From Methylotenera sp. (GTDB lineage: Bacteria > Pseudomonadota > Gammaproteobacteria > Burkholderiales > Methylophilaceae): 64,000 nt of DNA. Below, piece by piece: positions 39,794 through 52,671 of this stretch; position 1 is the first letter of the stretch; the number at the start of each line of letters is the position of its first letter. Both the position numbers and the translations under genes were made by a program. The stretch is taken from contig SHXQ01000004.1 of assembly GCA_009693255.1 (NCBI GenBank), positions 1-64,000 of the forward strand, given 5' to 3'. The notes beneath the pieces are model-generated. The model was not told the origin of the DNA. It searched no databases and saw only the letters and a list, made by a program, of their open reading frames with translations.

Positions 39794-40159
39794 ATGTATG
39801 CAGTAATCAAAACTGGTGGTAAGCAATATCGCGTCATTGCAGGCGAAAGATTAAAAGTTGAAAAATTAGAAGTTGAAGTTGGCGGTACTGTTACGCTAGA
39901 TCAAATTTTAATGGTTTCAGATGGCAGCACAACGACCATCGGTTCACCCATTATTAACGGCGCAACCGTTAAAGCTACTGTGCTTTCACATGGCCGTGGC
40001 GACAAGGTGATGATTTTCAAATTCCGTCGTCGTAAACATTATCGTAAAACACAAGGCCATCGCCAAAGTTTTACTGAAATTCAAATCGGTGAAATTTTAG
40101 CTGCAAGTCAAACTGCTGCTAAACCAGCAAAAGATAAAGCTGCTAAAGCTGCAGTATAA
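39794..40159 (+). CDS. rplU: 50S ribosomal protein L21 with Ala/Lys-rich C-terminal tail
   Basis: [25 protein letters not shown]; tail [15 protein letters not shown]. Confidence 0.98.
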   Translation: MYAVIKTGGKQYRVIAGERLKVEKLEVEVGGTVTLDQILMVSDGSTTTIGSPIINGATVKATVLSHGRGDKVMIFKFRRRKHYRKTQGHRQSFTEIQIGEILAASQTAAKPAKDKAAKAAV

Positions 40160-40192
40160 TTGCAGCAATAAATAAGACTTAAGGATTAAATC

Positions 40193-40453
40193 ATGGCACA
40201 CAAAAAAGCAGGCGGTAGTTCACGTAACGGTCGCGACTCCCACTCACAACGACTTGGTGTTAAAGCCTTTGGCGAAACAGTCGTGACAGCAGGTAGCATT
40301 ATCGTGCGTCAGCGCGGTACAAAAATGCATGCTGGTGAAAACGTAGGTATGGGTAAAGATCATACTTTGTATGCAAAAGCAGATGGTAAAGTGTTTTTTG
40401 CAATTAAAGGTGCATTAAAGCGCCATACTGTAAGCATTATTGTTGCTGCGTAA
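40193..40453 (+). CDS. rpmA: 50S ribosomal protein L27
   Basis: [27 protein letters not shown]. Confidence 0.98.
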   Translation: MAHKKAGGSSRNGRDSHSQRLGVKAFGETVVTAGSIIVRQRGTKMHAGENVGMGKDHTLYAKADGKVFFAIKGALKRHTVSIIVAA

Positions 40454-40472
40454 GTTAAAGTAACTATATTCA

Positions 40473-40504
40473 AAGCCTCATCGTTTGATGGGGCTTTTTT
40501 ATTT
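40473..40504 (+). terminator. Rho-independent terminator after rpmA
   Basis: aagcctcatc-gttt-gatggggctt followed by a T-run. Confidence 0.8.
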
Positions 40505-40630
40505 GGTAAACATGTCACATGTGAGCATGGGGCTTTAGTACCGGTTATTCACAGCTAAGGCCTTGACGGTCTTGCAAGAATGATGGGATAAGTTAAGTTT
40601 TTAGGGTTAAAATCCTTCGTGCGAAGGTAA

Positions 40631-41755
<1,125 letters not shown>

Positions 41756-41756
41756 A

Positions 41757-42890
41757 ATGAAGTCTTTCGAATTCAAATCTCTGCTTTTAGATACAAAGGT
41801 GATTGTAGTTAAGGTAGGCTCTAGCCTAGTCACCAATGATGGCAATGGTTTAGATCAAGTGGCTATTGCCGCATGGGCAACGCAAATTGCTACATTGGCG
41901 CGTCAAGGTAAGCAAATTGTTTTAGTTTCAAGTGGCGCTGTGGCTGAAGGCATGCAGCGTTTAGGCTGGAAAAAACGTCCGACCGCAGTCAATAAATTGC
42001 AAGCTGCGGCAGCCGTCGGTCAAATGGGTTTGGTGCAAATGTATGAAAGTTGCTTTAGCAAACATCAATTGCATACGGCGCAAGTGCTACTGACACATGA
42101 TGATTTAGCCGATAGAAAACGTTACCTCAATGCACGCAGTACGCTGCGTACATTATTAGACTTAAAAGTAATTCCCATCATCAACGAGAATGACACGGTG
42201 GTGACCGATGAAATTCGGTTTGGGGATAACGATACTTTAGGCTCATTGGTGGCAAATTTGATAGAGGCTGATGCCTTAGTGATTTTAACTGATCAGCAAG
42301 GGCTCTATTCCACAGATCCACGTAAAGATAAAGAGGCCACATTCATACAGCACGCTACCGCCGGTGATAGTGCGCTAGAAAAAATGGCCGGTGGGGTAGG
42401 TAGCAATGTCGGTACCGGTGGTATGTTAACCAAGATACTGGCGGCTAAACGGGCTGCGCGCAGTGGTGCTCATACAGTGATTGCCTCAGGGCGTGAAAAG
42501 GATGTGCTGGTTCGACTGGCCGCGGGTGAAATCATTGGTACCCATTTGCAAGCAACCGAGATGAAAACAACGGCGCGTAAACAGTGGTTGGCCGATCATT
42601 TGCAACTCCGTGGCAAATTAAGCTTAGATGCGGGCGCAGTAAAAGTGATTCAGCAAGAAGGTAAAAGTTTATTATCGATTGGCGTCACGGCTGTTGAAGG
42701 TAACTTTGAGCGCGGAGAAGTCGTGGCATGTTGTGATGCCGATGGCGCTGAAATTGCCCGTGGGCTAGTGAATTACTCTTCAGCCGAGGCGTTACGTATT
42801 ATGCGTAAGCCAAGTGCTGAGATTGAAAAAATATTGGGCTATGTAGAAGAGGCAGAACTCATACATAGAGATAATTTGGTATTACTATAG
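41757..42890 (+). CDS. proB: Glutamate 5-kinase with PUA domain
   Basis: [42 protein letters not shown]; start re-called from 41712 to 41757. Confidence 0.96.
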   Translation: MKSFEFKSLLLDTKVIVVKVGSSLVTNDGNGLDQVAIAAWATQIATLARQGKQIVLVSSGAVAEGMQRLGWKKRPTAVNKLQAAAAVGQMGLVQMYESCFSKHQLHTAQVLLTHDDLADRKRYLNARSTLRTLLDLKVIPIINENDTVVTDEIRFGDNDTLGSLVANLIEADALVILTDQQGLYSTDPRKDKEATFIQHATAGDSALEKMAGGVGSNVGTGGMLTKILAAKRAARSGAHTVIASGREKDVLVRLAAGEIIGTHLQATEMKTTARKQWLADHLQLRGKLSLDAGAVKVIQQEGKSLLSIGVTAVEGNFERGEVVACCDADGAEIARGLVNYSSAEALRIMRKPSAEIEKILGYVEEAELIHRDNLVLL

Positions 42891-42940
42891 TTTTAGCATT
42901 GGTTATTTATAAGCATGGTGCTAAAAGAAATGTATAAGGA

Positions 42941-43447
42941 ATGTCGATGAAAAAACAACCATTAGTAGCCATTATTATGGGATCAGATAGCGACTGGCCT
43001 ATTATGAAGGCGGCAGCACAAATGCTAGCTGACTTTGATATTGCCTATACTGCACAAGTCGTTTCAGCGCATCGCACGCCCGATTTAATGTTTAGCTTTG
43101 CCGACGGTGCGGCTAAAAAAGGCTATCAAGTCATTATCGCTGGAGCGGGCGGCGCAGCGCACTTGCCGGGCATGGTGGCAGCTAAAACAACGTTACCGGT
43201 TTTGGGTGTGCCTATCCCTTCTAAGCATTTGCAAGGCCAAGATTCACTGCTATCTATTGTGCAAATGCCCAAAGGCATTCCTGTGGCTACTTTTGCTATT
43301 GGTGAAGCAGGTGCTGCTAATGCCGGCTTGTTTGCGGCTTCTATATTGGCAAATCAAGATGCCGGATTAGCGCAAAAGCTAGCAGAATTCCGTGCGAAAC
43401 AAACCGATAAAGTACAGTTAATGGTGTTAAGTGATCAGCCTCAATAG
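42941..43447 (+). CDS. purE: N5-carboxyaminoimidazole ribonucleotide mutase
   Basis: [50 protein letters not shown]. Confidence 0.97.
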   Translation: MSMKKQPLVAIIMGSDSDWPIMKAAAQMLADFDIAYTAQVVSAHRTPDLMFSFADGAAKKGYQVIIAGAGGAAHLPGMVAAKTTLPVLGVPIPSKHLQGQDSLLSIVQMPKGIPVATFAIGEAGAANAGLFAASILANQDAGLAQKLAEFRAKQTDKVQLMVLSDQPQ

Positions 43448-43479
43448 TCGTATTCATTAATCCAATATAAATTCAATCT

Positions 43480-44646
43480 ATGACCCATCAAACTGCACAT
43501 CAAAACACAGTAATTTTGCCACCAGCAATGCTGGGCATGTTGGGTGGCGGCCAGTTGGGTCGATTCTTCGTCATCGCTGCCCATGAAATGGGTTATAAAG
43601 TAACGGTGTTAGATCCAGATGCCAATAGCCCAGCAGGTAAAATTGCGGATGCGCATATTTGTGCGGCATTTGATGATAAAGCCGCTTTATTAAAGCTAGC
43701 GAATGCTTGTGCGGCCATCAGTACTGAGTTTGAAAATGTGCCAGCCGATTCGCTGTCATTTTTAGCGCAAACTAAACCTGTGCTGCCGAGTGCTTATAGT
43801 GTCGCCATTGCCCAGCATCGCGTGAGTGAAAAGAACTTTCTTAAGCATGCTGGTTTGCCTGTGGCGCCATATGCAGTGATTAACGAAATAGATGATTTAC
43901 CTGATGATGCTAGTGATATTTATCCAGCCATTTTAAAGGTTGCGCGTTTTGGCTACGATGGCAAAGGCCAGACCAGAGTAAAAGATCAGCATGAAGCACA
44001 ATTGGCTTTTGTCGCCTTTGAACGTGAAGAATGCGTGTTAGAGAAAATGCTCAAGCTTGATTACGAAGTTTCTGTTGTACTGGCACGCGATGTGCGTGGC
44101 AATGTGGCGACGTTTCCTACGGCAGAGAATAGCCACTTGAATGGCATACTGGATGTTTCCATTGTGCCGGCGCGAGGTAGTGATACCATTAGCCACCAAG
44201 CGCAAAAATTAGCAGTGATGGTTGCAGAGAAATTAGCTTACACCGGGGTATTGGGGGTGGAGTTTTTTGTCTGTAATGGCGAATTGCTGGTCAATGAAAT
44301 GGCGCCGCGCCCCCATAATTCTGGCCATTACACGATAGATGCCTGTGTGACCAATCAATTTGAGCAGCAAGTGCGTGTGATGACTGGGTTGCCATTAGGC
44401 AGTGCTAGACAACATAGCCCAGCCGTAATGGTTAATTTGTTAGGCGATATATGGCCTGCGGATGACGCCGCGGCGCCAGAGTGGCAACTGGCCTTAAATA
44501 ATCCGCAACTTAAACTGCATATGTACGGCAAGCATGAGGCACGTTCAGGACGTAAAATGGGACACTTTACCATGATTAACGTCAGTCGTGATGAGGCGCT
44601 TAAGCAGGCAATGCAGATCCGTGCGGAGTTAAATATTGGGGACTAG
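43480..44646 (+). CDS. purK: N5-carboxyaminoimidazole ribonucleotide synthase
   Basis: LGMLGGGQLGRFFVIAAHEMGYKVTVLDPD; VNEMAPRPHNSGHYTIDACVTNQFEQ. Confidence 0.97.
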   Translation: MTHQTAHQNTVILPPAMLGMLGGGQLGRFFVIAAHEMGYKVTVLDPDANSPAGKIADAHICAAFDDKAALLKLANACAAISTEFENVPADSLSFLAQTKPVLPSAYSVAIAQHRVSEKNFLKHAGLPVAPYAVINEIDDLPDDASDIYPAILKVARFGYDGKGQTRVKDQHEAQLAFVAFEREECVLEKMLKLDYEVSVVLARDVRGNVATFPTAENSHLNGILDVSIVPARGSDTISHQAQKLAVMVAEKLAYTGVLGVEFFVCNGELLVNEMAPRPHNSGHYTIDACVTNQFEQQVRVMTGLPLGSARQHSPAVMVNLLGDIWPADDAAAPEWQLALNNPQLKLHMYGKHEARSGRKMGHFTMINVSRDEALKQAMQIRAELNIGD

Positions 44647-44691
44647 TATTTTTCTAAATTGAGTGGGATTGCATTCAATTAAGCAATAAAA

Positions 44692-44713
44692 AAGCCGAAC
44701 ATTTGTTCGGCTT
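44692..44713. terminator. Bidirectional terminator between purK and rpsT
   Basis: aaaaaagccgaac-attt-gttcggctttttt, perfect 9-bp core stem flanked by A- and T-runs. Confidence 0.9.
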
Positions 44714-44731
44714 TTTTAATATGACGGCTAA

Positions 44732-45094
44732 TTATACAGTTTTAGCTTTTGGCGCTGCTTTAGCCTTAGGTGCTGCCTTAGCTTCTACTTTAGCCTTAGG
44801 CGCAGCTTTTGCTGCCGTTACTGGTACGCTACCAGACATTGCCTTAATAGCTGCATTTAAGCGACTTTTATGACGTGAAGCTTTGTTTTTATGAATTATT
44901 TTTTTGTCTGCAATGCTGTCGATCACGCTTACGTTTTCACTGTAAGCTGCCGTAGCTGCTGCTTTATCACCAGCTTCTACTGCTTTAATAATTTTTTTAA
45001 TCGCGGTACGCAAAGTAGAACGCAAACTTGCATTGTGAGCGCGTTGCTTAACTGCTTGACGAGCACGTTTTCTTGCTTGTGCGGTATTTGCCAT
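44732..45094 (-). CDS. rpsT: 30S ribosomal protein S20 with Ala/Lys/Pro-repeat C-terminal extension
   Basis: [34 protein letters not shown]; tail [24 protein letters not shown]. Confidence 0.96.
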   Translation of the reverse strand: MANTAQARKRARQAVKQRAHNASLRSTLRTAIKKIIKAVEAGDKAAATAAYSENVSVIDSIADKKIIHKNKASRHKSRLNAAIKAMSGSVPVTAAKAAPKAKVEAKAAPKAKAAPKAKTV

Positions 45095-45280
45095 CTGAGA
45101 TTTTTCCTAAAAGCTATTCAAAATACGAAGCCCATAATAATAGCGATTTTATAAAACTATTGCAAGTTAAAATAGCGTAAATATCATTGGCATTTACTAC
45201 GGGAGAGTTGCTGGCATGTTAAAATCTCACAATATGTGGTTAATCCATCAATTTTATTGTAATTTTAGAAGAAATCTCGC

Positions 45281-46837
45281 ATGAATTTACTCAAAGCGCT
45301 GGCTAAAGTCGGCAGCATGACTTTTATGTCTCGCATATTAGGTTTTGTGCGAGATACACTCATTGCGCGGGTATTTGGTGCGGGCATGTTAAGCGATGCG
45401 TTCATCGTGGCCTTCAAAATCCCCAACTTATTACGTCGGGTTTCTGCTGAAGGCGCTTTTAGCCAGGCTTTTGTGCCCATATTGGCGGAATATAAAAGCC
45501 AGCGTAGCTTTGATGAAACGCACGGCCTGATTAATCGCGTGGCCACATGGTTGGGTTTGATTCTGGTGGGCGTGACTTTATTAGGCATGTTGGCTGCGCC
45601 TTTGATTGTCGCCTTAATTGCGCCAGGATTTACTGCTGACCATGCCAAGATGCAACTTACGGTTGAGTTGTTGCGTATTACCTTCCCCTACATTTTCTTT
45701 ATCTCGCTAGTTTCAATGGCAGGTGGCGTTCTCAACACCTATAACAAATTTGGCATTCCAGCCTTTACCCCGGTTTGGCTCAATGTCTCGATGATTGCTG
45801 GCGTATTGTTTTTTGCTGATTATTTTGCAGAGCCAATTAAAGTGCTTGCTTGGGCGGTATTTTTTGGCGGATTCTTACAGTTGATGTTTCAAATTCCATT
45901 TTTAAAGAAAATTGGTTTATTGCCCAAGTTTGAACTTAGGCGGGCGGATGGTAGCCATGATGAAGGCGTGTCTCGTATTTTAAAGCTCATGGGGCCCGCC
46001 ATGCTAGGAGTTTCAGTGGCGCAAATTTCACTGATTATCAACACGGTTTTCGCTTCCTTTTTAAAAACAGGCAGCGTCAGTTGGTTGTATTACGCCGATA
46101 GATTAATGGAGTTCCCCACCGGCGTTCTAGGTGTGGCCTTAGGTACGATATTGTTGCCCAGTTTATCCAAAGCTTATGCCAGCCAAGACGATAGCGAATA
46201 TTCGCAGTTGTTAGATTGGGGCTTGCGCTTAACCTTTATTTTAGCCGCGCCTGCAGCCGTTGCTTTAGCGGTACTGTCTGCACCGTTAGTGATTGCTTTA
46301 TTCCATTACGGAAAATTTACCGGATTAGACGTACTCATGACGCAGCAAGCATTGGTCGCTTACAGCCTAGGTTTATTGGGCTTAATTTTGGTTAAAATTT
46401 TAGCGCCAGGGTTTTATGCACGGCAAAACATCAAAACGCCGGTTAAGATCGCCGTGTTTACCCTAGTGACAACGCAGTTGATGAATTTAGTCTTTGTTTT
46501 TGGCTTGGATTTGAAGCACGCCGGTTTGGCGTTAGCCATTGGCTTAGGCGCCTGTATTAACGCTTCATTGTTGTATTATCATTTGCGTAAAGCCGGCATC
46601 TATCAATTGCAAGCTGGCTGGTTGATGTTTTTAGCTAAATTAGCGCTGGCCTTAATGGTGATGGCTATTGCCCTTTATTTGGCTAAGGGCGACACCGAGG
46701 CATGGCTAAATTTTAGTTTGATAAAACGGCTGCTGTATATCAGCGGCCTAGTATCGTTGGGTGCAATCAGTTATTTTGCCACATTAATGTTACTAGGCTT
46801 TAGGCCGCGAGATTTCATCCGCAAGGTGATGCATTAA
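45281..46837 (+). CDS. murJ: Lipid II flippase MurJ
   Basis: [56 protein letters not shown]. Confidence 0.97.
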   Translation: MNLLKALAKVGSMTFMSRILGFVRDTLIARVFGAGMLSDAFIVAFKIPNLLRRVSAEGAFSQAFVPILAEYKSQRSFDETHGLINRVATWLGLILVGVTLLGMLAAPLIVALIAPGFTADHAKMQLTVELLRITFPYIFFISLVSMAGGVLNTYNKFGIPAFTPVWLNVSMIAGVLFFADYFAEPIKVLAWAVFFGGFLQLMFQIPFLKKIGLLPKFELRRADGSHDEGVSRILKLMGPAMLGVSVAQISLIINTVFASFLKTGSVSWLYYADRLMEFPTGVLGVALGTILLPSLSKAYASQDDSEYSQLLDWGLRLTFILAAPAAVALAVLSAPLVIALFHYGKFTGLDVLMTQQALVAYSLGLLGLILVKILAPGFYARQNIKTPVKIAVFTLVTTQLMNLVFVFGLDLKHAGLALAIGLGACINASLLYYHLRKAGIYQLQAGWLMFLAKLALALMVMAIALYLAKGDTEAWLNFSLIKRLLYISGLVSLGAISYFATLMLLGFRPRDFIRKVMH

Positions 46838-47731
46838 ATGCAGGTTTTTAGGCACTTTCCAACAGCACAGCAGTTGCCGTGTGCACTTGCGATAGGTAAT
46901 TTTGATGGAATGCATCTAGGGCATCAGGCGCTATTGCATAAATTGGTCGAAACCGCCAAAGCGCTTAATATCAGTGCCGCGGTCATGACGTTTGAGCCAC
47001 ACCCACGTGAGTTTTTTGCCGCACAAAGCGCACCAACCCGGCTCAGTTCTTTGCGTGAAAAGCTGGAGTATTTTGCCGAAGCAGGGATTGAAAAAGTGTA
47101 TGTGTGTCGTTTTAATCAGGGTCTGGCAAACCTGAGCCCACAACAATTTATGCAAACTATTTTGCGAGACTCACTCAATGCCGAATCCATTTTAGTCGGT
47201 GATGATTTCAGGTTTGGTGCAATGCGAGCGGGTTCTATTGCTGATTTTATCGAGGCTAAATTTAATCTGGTGAGTTTGCCGCAAGTGGATTTAAATGCTG
47301 TCAGAGTGTCTAGTACGCGTGTACGTAACGCCTTGGCGACAGGTGATTTGCCAGTGGCGACGCAGTTATTAAGCCGTCCTTACAGCATTAGTGGAAAAGT
47401 GGTGCATGGTGCAAAACGTGGTCGAGAATTAGGTTTCCCCACCGCCAATGTGCACATGTGGCATGAGCGTCCAGCCTTAACAGGCGTGTATGCGGTAAAA
47501 TTAGACAGATTGAATGGTGTGGCTAATTTAGGCGTACGACCGACTATTTCCGGGCTGTCTAAATTGATTCTTGAAGTGCATGTGATTGATTTTAATGGTA
47601 ATTTGTATGGAAAGCACGTGCACGTTGAATTTCTACATAAAATACGTGATGAAATGAAGTTTGACAGTTTGACTGCCTTGAAAGCGCAGATTGCCAAAGA
47701 TGTAGCTGTTGCAAGAGATTTTTTTGAATAG
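46838..47731 (+). CDS. ribF: Bifunctional riboflavin kinase/FAD synthetase
   Basis: ALAIGNFDGMHLGHQALL; LVGDDFRFG; GRELGFPTANV. Confidence 0.97.
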   Translation: MQVFRHFPTAQQLPCALAIGNFDGMHLGHQALLHKLVETAKALNISAAVMTFEPHPREFFAAQSAPTRLSSLREKLEYFAEAGIEKVYVCRFNQGLANLSPQQFMQTILRDSLNAESILVGDDFRFGAMRAGSIADFIEAKFNLVSLPQVDLNAVRVSSTRVRNALATGDLPVATQLLSRPYSISGKVVHGAKRGRELGFPTANVHMWHERPALTGVYAVKLDRLNGVANLGVRPTISGLSKLILEVHVIDFNGNLYGKHVHVEFLHKIRDEMKFDSLTALKAQIAKDVAVARDFFE

Positions 47732-47775
47732 ATCATTCCGACGTGTTGTCGGAATGATCATAGAGATTTTTTTGA
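47714..47775. repeat. 14-bp direct repeats flanking a 12-bp-arm palindrome in the ribF-ileS gap
   Basis: agagatttttttga at 47714-47727 and 47762-47775; between them gatcattccgac-gtgtt-gtcggaatgatc (47731-47759). Confidence 0.85.
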
Positions 47776-47782
47776 GATTTAA

Positions 47783-50596
47783 ATGACTGAAGAAAATAGC
47801 CCGTATAAATTAAACCTGCCTGAAACTACTTTCCCTATGCGGGGTGATTTAGCTAAGCGTGAGCCTGCATGGCTAAAGGAATGGACGGACAAGAAGCTCT
47901 ATGAGCGCATTCGTCAATCGCGCAAAGGTAAAACAAAATTTATTCTGCACGATGGCCCACCGTATGCCAATGGTGACATTCATATTGGCCATGCTGTGAA
48001 TAAAATTCTTAAAGACATTATTGTGAAATCTAAAACCATGAGTGGCTTTGATGCCCCTTATGTACCAGGTTGGGATTGTCATGGCTTGCCCATTGAGTTG
48101 GTGGTAGAAAAAAATCACGGTAAAAACATTGATCCCGCTAAATTTCGCGAGCTTTGTCGTAAGTACGCCGCTGAACAAGTTGAGCGTCAAAAGAAAGACT
48201 TTATCCGTCTAGGTGTGTTGGGCGATTGGCATAACTCATATCTAACGATGGATTTTAAAACTGAAGCTGACATCATGCGTGCGCTTGGTGAGATTTATAA
48301 AAATGGCTATTTGTACCAAGGCAGTAAACCTGTGCATTGGTGCGTAGATTGCGCTTCAGCCTTGGCTGAGGCTGAAGTTGAGTATGAAGATGTCAACTCA
48401 CCTGCGATAGATGTCGGGTTTAAGGCGCTCGATAACGCGGCCTTAAGTCAAGCATTTGGCACGCAAGTGACAGACGACGCATTTGCCGTGATTTGGACGA
48501 CGACCCCATGGACTTTGCCGGCTAACCAAGCCGTTTCGGTCAATGCTAATCTCACTTATGATTTAATTAAAACGAGTCGCGGTGTGTTGATTTTGGCGCA
48601 TGATTTAGTGAAAGCCACCTTGGATCGGTATGGTGAAGTGGATACGGTACTACTGGGTAGTTGCCAAGGTTCAGACTTAGAAGTACTAGTTTTGCAACAT
48701 CCATTCGACAATCGCCAAGTGCCTATGATTTGTGGTGACCACGTCACTACCGAGGCCGGTACTGGTTTGGTGCACACCGCTGCTGCGCATGGTAACGACG
48801 ACTGGTTGGTGATGCGCGCTAATTTCCCTAATGAAAAGCCGCGTGTGTTAATGGGTGGTGATGGTAAGTTTTTTAATAGTGAGTTGGTTGAGTTTGCGGC
48901 GATACGCGGCCTAACAAGGCAGGAGGCGAATAAACTTATCCTGGCGGCGATGCAAGAAAGTGGACACTTGCTAGCAAGTGCGCGGATGAATCACAGCTTT
49001 CCACATTGCTGGCGGCATAAAACGCCACTCATGCAACTAGCGACCCATCAATGGTTTATTGGCATGTATGCGCAAGACGCCGCTGGCATTAGTCTGCGTG
49101 ATTACGCTAATAAAGCGGTGGATGCCACTGCATTTTTCCCCTCTTGGGGGAGGGCGCGCTTAGAGGCGATGATTAAAAATCGTCCTGATTGGTGTGTGTC
49201 ACGCCAACGTAATTGGGGCGTACCTATGCCATTCTTTGTGCATAAAGAGAGCGGTGAACCGCACCCGAAAACTGCAGACTTGCTTGAAAAGGCAGCGCTG
49301 CTAGTCGAGGCGCGTGGCGTAGAAGCCTGGTTTAGCTTGGATGGCGCAGCCTTTTTAGCCGAGCATGCGGCAACAAACGCGGCGGATTATAAGAAAGTCA
49401 CGTATACATTAGATGTATGGTTTGATTCTGGCGCTACGCATGCGTCTGTTTTGAAGCGTCGTCCTGAATTACAGTTCCCAGCGGATTTGTATCTTGAGGG
49501 CTCAGACCAACATCGCGGCTGGTTCCAATCAAGCTTACTCACCGGTTGTGCAATTGATGGTCGTGCGCCTTATGAAGCTTTGCTCACGCATGGCTTTGTG
49601 GTCGATGGCGCTGGCCACAAAATGAGTAAATCTAAAGGTAATGTTGTGGCACCGCAAAAGGTGATGGATACTTATGGCGCAGATATTTTGCGCTTATGGA
49701 CCGCCTCGACGGATTACTCTGGCGAACTAACGATTTCAGATGAGATTTTAAAGCGCGTGGCAGAAAGTTATCGCCGTATTCGCAACACCATGAAATTCTT
49801 ATTGGCTAATATCGCCGATTTTGATACCAATACAGATATGTTGCCCGTGAATGAGTGGTTGGAAATTGACCAATATGCTTTGTATCTAACGCATCAACTG
49901 CAAACAGAAATTTTGGCAGATTACGATAACTATGAATTTCATTTGGCGGTACAAAAATTTGTCAGCTTTTGCTCAGAAAATTTAGGTGGATTCTATTTAG
50001 ATATTTTAAAAGACCGCCTTTACACTACCGGTGAATCCTCACATGCACGACGCGCGGCACAAAGCGCATTGCATCACATTACGCAGACCATGATGCGCTT
50101 GATGGCGCCGATTCTTAGCTTTACGGCGAACGAGATTTGGCAAACGCTAGCCATCGATGCGGATAAAACAGTATTTGAAGATGTTTGGTATGCATTGCCA
50201 GAGCACGGCTTAACTGCGGAGCGCCTAAGTGCATGGGGCTTAATTGTCACAGCGCGCGGGCAGGCGGCAAAAGAAATTGAGCTGTTGCGCGCCGTAGGCT
50301 TGGTAGGCTCATCGCTACAAGCAGAGTTAGATTTTTATACCACAGATGCAAGCTATGAAGCGCTCAATAGTCTAGGCGATGATTTACGGTTTGTGATGAT
50401 TACTTCAAGTGCTCGGGTATATCGGATGCCTGGTGACACAGCGCAAAAAATTCTAGTGACGCCAAGTAGCTATATTAAATGTGACCGCTGCTGGCATTAT
50501 CGTGCAGACACTGGCCGAGATCCTGCGCATCCGCAACTATGTGGGCGCTGTGTGAATAACTTATTTGGTGCTGGAGAGGCGCGTAGTCATGCGTAA
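47783..50596 (+). CDS. ileS: Isoleucyl-tRNA synthetase
   Basis: [43 protein letters not shown]-terminal zinc finger [12 protein letters not shown]...LCGRCV. Confidence 0.98.
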   Translation: MTEENSPYKLNLPETTFPMRGDLAKREPAWLKEWTDKKLYERIRQSRKGKTKFILHDGPPYANGDIHIGHAVNKILKDIIVKSKTMSGFDAPYVPGWDCHGLPIELVVEKNHGKNIDPAKFRELCRKYAAEQVERQKKDFIRLGVLGDWHNSYLTMDFKTEADIMRALGEIYKNGYLYQGSKPVHWCVDCASALAEAEVEYEDVNSPAIDVGFKALDNAALSQAFGTQVTDDAFAVIWTTTPWTLPANQAVSVNANLTYDLIKTSRGVLILAHDLVKATLDRYGEVDTVLLGSCQGSDLEVLVLQHPFDNRQVPMICGDHVTTEAGTGLVHTAAAHGNDDWLVMRANFPNEKPRVLMGGDGKFFNSELVEFAAIRGLTRQEANKLILAAMQESGHLLASARMNHSFPHCWRHKTPLMQLATHQWFIGMYAQDAAGISLRDYANKAVDATAFFPSWGRARLEAMIKNRPDWCVSRQRNWGVPMPFFVHKESGEPHPKTADLLEKAALLVEARGVEAWFSLDGAAFLAEHAATNAADYKKVTYTLDVWFDSGATHASVLKRRPELQFPADLYLEGSDQHRGWFQSSLLTGCAIDGRAPYEALLTHGFVVDGAGHKMSKSKGNVVAPQKVMDTYGADILRLWTASTDYSGELTISDEILKRVAESYRRIRNTMKFLLANIADFDTNTDMLPVNEWLEIDQYALYLTHQLQTEILADYDNYEFHLAVQKFVSFCSENLGGFYLDILKDRLYTTGESSHARRAAQSALHHITQTMMRLMAPILSFTANEIWQTLAIDADKTVFEDVWYALPEHGLTAERLSAWGLIVTARGQAAKEIELLRAVGLVGSSLQAELDFYTTDASYEALNSLGDDLRFVMITSSARVYRMPGDTAQKILVTPSSYIKCDRCWHYRADTGRDPAHPQLCGRCVNNLFGAGEARSHA

Positions 50597-51044
50597 ATGG
50601 CTAGCCATTAGTGCGCTTGTGATCGTAATCGACCTCTATACCAAGCACTTAATACAAGACGTTTTTGTTTATGGTGACATCCGCACTATCAACCGCTTTT
50701 TTGATCTGGTACGTTATCACAACGAAGGCGCCGCTTTTAGCTTGTTAGCCCATGCCGGCGGTTGGCAGAAATGGTTTTTTAGTACCATCTCAATCGTGGC
50801 GATTGTGGTGATCACTTACCTTATTCGAAAATATCATACGGAGAAACTTTTCTGCTTAGGTTTGGCTCTAGTGTTAGGTGGCGCAGTCGGCAATCTGTAT
50901 GATCGTTTCACCTTAGGCTATGTGGTAGATTTTTTAAACTTTCACTATCAAAGTTACTATTGGCCAGCGTTTAATGTGGCGGATAGTGCAATTTGTGTTG
51001 GGGTCGGCTTGTTGCTACTGGATAGTTTTAAAAAACCAAAGTAG
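50589..51044 (+). CDS. lspA: Lipoprotein signal peptidase
   Basis: [52 protein letters not shown] overlaps the ileS stop. Confidence 0.96.
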   Translation: MRKWLAISALVIVIDLYTKHLIQDVFVYGDIRTINRFFDLVRYHNEGAAFSLLAHAGGWQKWFFSTISIVAIVVITYLIRKYHTEKLFCLGLALVLGGAVGNLYDRFTLGYVVDFLNFHYQSYYWPAFNVADSAICVGVGLLLLDSFKKPK

Positions 51045-51077
51045 TTAGTAGCCCTCTGACAAGATCGGGAATCAAGT

Positions 51078-51716
51078 ATGCCAGATTGGAAAAAGCTCAT
51101 AGAAGGAAAAATTGCCCTCGCTAAACGAGGCGCACCGCCTAGTCGCGCCAAAGCCAATAACCGTATTCCTGCGGGGCAAACACAAGTTAAAAATTTCCCG
51201 GTGCTTGATATGGGAATCAAACCGAATATCACTCAAACTGAATGGTCGTTACGGGTATTTGGCTTGGTAGAAAAAGAGCTCAATATCGACTGGGCTACTT
51301 TTCAAGCACTGCCACAAGTCATCAATACCTCAGACTTTCACTGCGTGACACGGTGGAGTCAATTAGACATGGATTGGCAAGGCGTCCGTGCGCAAACTAT
51401 TTTGGCGCTAGCCACACCGTTAGATTCAGCTAAATTTGTTACCTTACATAGTTACGATGGCTACACCACCAATATTGCGCTAGAAGCTTTGCTGGATGAT
51501 GACGTGATAGTTGCGCATTCAGTGTTAGGGGCACCACTCACACGTGAACATGGTGGCCCGGTGCGCATGGTCGTGCCTAAACGCTATGCTTGGAAAAGTG
51601 CAAAGTGGCTAAAAGGTATTGAGCTGCATGCGGAAGATAAACCTGGCTTTTGGGAAGTACGTGGTTATCATAACGATGCCGACCCTTGGCTAGAGCAGCG
51701 CTTTTCGGATGAATAG
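51078..51716 (+). CDS. Sulfite oxidase-like molybdopterin-binding oxidoreductase
   Basis: TSDFHCVTRWSQLDMDWQGV (Mo-ligand Cys motif), LTREHGGPVRMVVPKRYAWKSAKWLKGIEL. Confidence 0.9.
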   Translation: MPDWKKLIEGKIALAKRGAPPSRAKANNRIPAGQTQVKNFPVLDMGIKPNITQTEWSLRVFGLVEKELNIDWATFQALPQVINTSDFHCVTRWSQLDMDWQGVRAQTILALATPLDSAKFVTLHSYDGYTTNIALEALLDDDVIVAHSVLGAPLTREHGGPVRMVVPKRYAWKSAKWLKGIELHAEDKPGFWEVRGYHNDADPWLEQRFSDE

Positions 51717-51804
51717 TCATTGATGACGTTGCCCTTTCATTCAGCGCAATCTTTTCTGGGCGGATTGCCCGTGGCTAATTGCCCGCTAGCCATCCAATAG
51801 CATT

Positions 51805-52212
51805 AGATTTTTTTAAGTAAAGTTTCAAACACTTCAATCGGCACGGGTTTACTAAACAAATATCCTTGGTAATGCGTACAGTCACACGCTAACAGGTGTT
51901 GTCGTTGCTCCGCCGTTTCTACCCCTCAGCAATCACAGTGAGGCCCAAGCTACGCGCCATGTTAATGATGGCATGGATAATCACTTTGTCGCTACTATCC
52001 GTCACAATGTCACGCACAAATAACTAGTCTACCTTCAATTCATTTAAGGGCAACTTCTTGAGGTAGTGCAAAGAGGAATAGCCGGTACCAAAGTCATCTA
52101 ATAAAAAGAGAACCCCTATTTTACTGAGCGCATCCATTTTAATAATGATGTCGTCGACATTATTTAGCAACATACTTTCGGTCAGCTCTAGCTTGAGTCG
52201 CGGTTTTAAGGT
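51805..52212 (-). pseudogene. Remnant of an EAL-domain (c-di-GMP phosphodiesterase-type) protein
   Basis: Minus-strand reading gives KPRLKLELTESMLLNNVDDIIIKMDALSKIGVLFLLDDFGTGYSSLHYLKKLPLNELKVD*LFVRDIVTDSSDKVIIHAIINMARSLGLTVIAEG/(frameshift)/ETAEQRQHLLACDCTHYQGYLFSKPVPIEVFETLLKKI*. Confidence 0.9.
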
Positions 52213-52281
52213 TATTAAAACGTATTGAATTATTCAAGTGATTATTACTTAGTGGTAAAAAAGTAAATCACAGTGAGTAGC

Positions 52282-52620
52282 TTATTCTTCTGCAGTAAAT
52301 AGCTTGCCAATACTTGCTTGCTCAGTCATGCGCGTGCCTATCTTCCCGCACACTAATTCACAAAGTTCGTACACGCTCGGATCGGCAATGCTGTAAAACA
52401 CGCAGTTGCCACGTGGTTCACGTTTAACTAGGCCATATTGATCAAGCAAAGAGAGGTGTTTAGAAATATTGGCTTGCGTGCCGCCTGATAATGCTGTCAG
52501 TTGGCTGACATTTTTTTCACCATCTTGCAGTGCATTCAGCACTTTTAGTCGCGTAGGTTCAGCCAGTGCCTTAAAGTATTTAGCTATATGCTGTAGTACT
52601 TTATCATCAAGTTTACTCAT
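52282..52620 (-). CDS. ArsR-family winged-helix repressor
   Basis: FKALAEPTRLKVLNALQDGEKNVSQLTALSGGTQANISKHLSLLDQYGLVKREPRGNCVFYSIAD. Confidence 0.95.
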   Translation of the reverse strand: MSKLDDKVLQHIAKYFKALAEPTRLKVLNALQDGEKNVSQLTALSGGTQANISKHLSLLDQYGLVKREPRGNCVFYSIADPSVYELCELVCGKIGTRMTEQASIGKLFTAEE

Positions 52621-52671
52621 ATCTTAATACCTGTTATGGTCTAGTTAAATTAATTATACACTAGATATGTA

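Noticed and set aside
45265-45648. 127-aa minus ORF opposite murJ
   Set aside because: Antisense shadow of a conserved gene.
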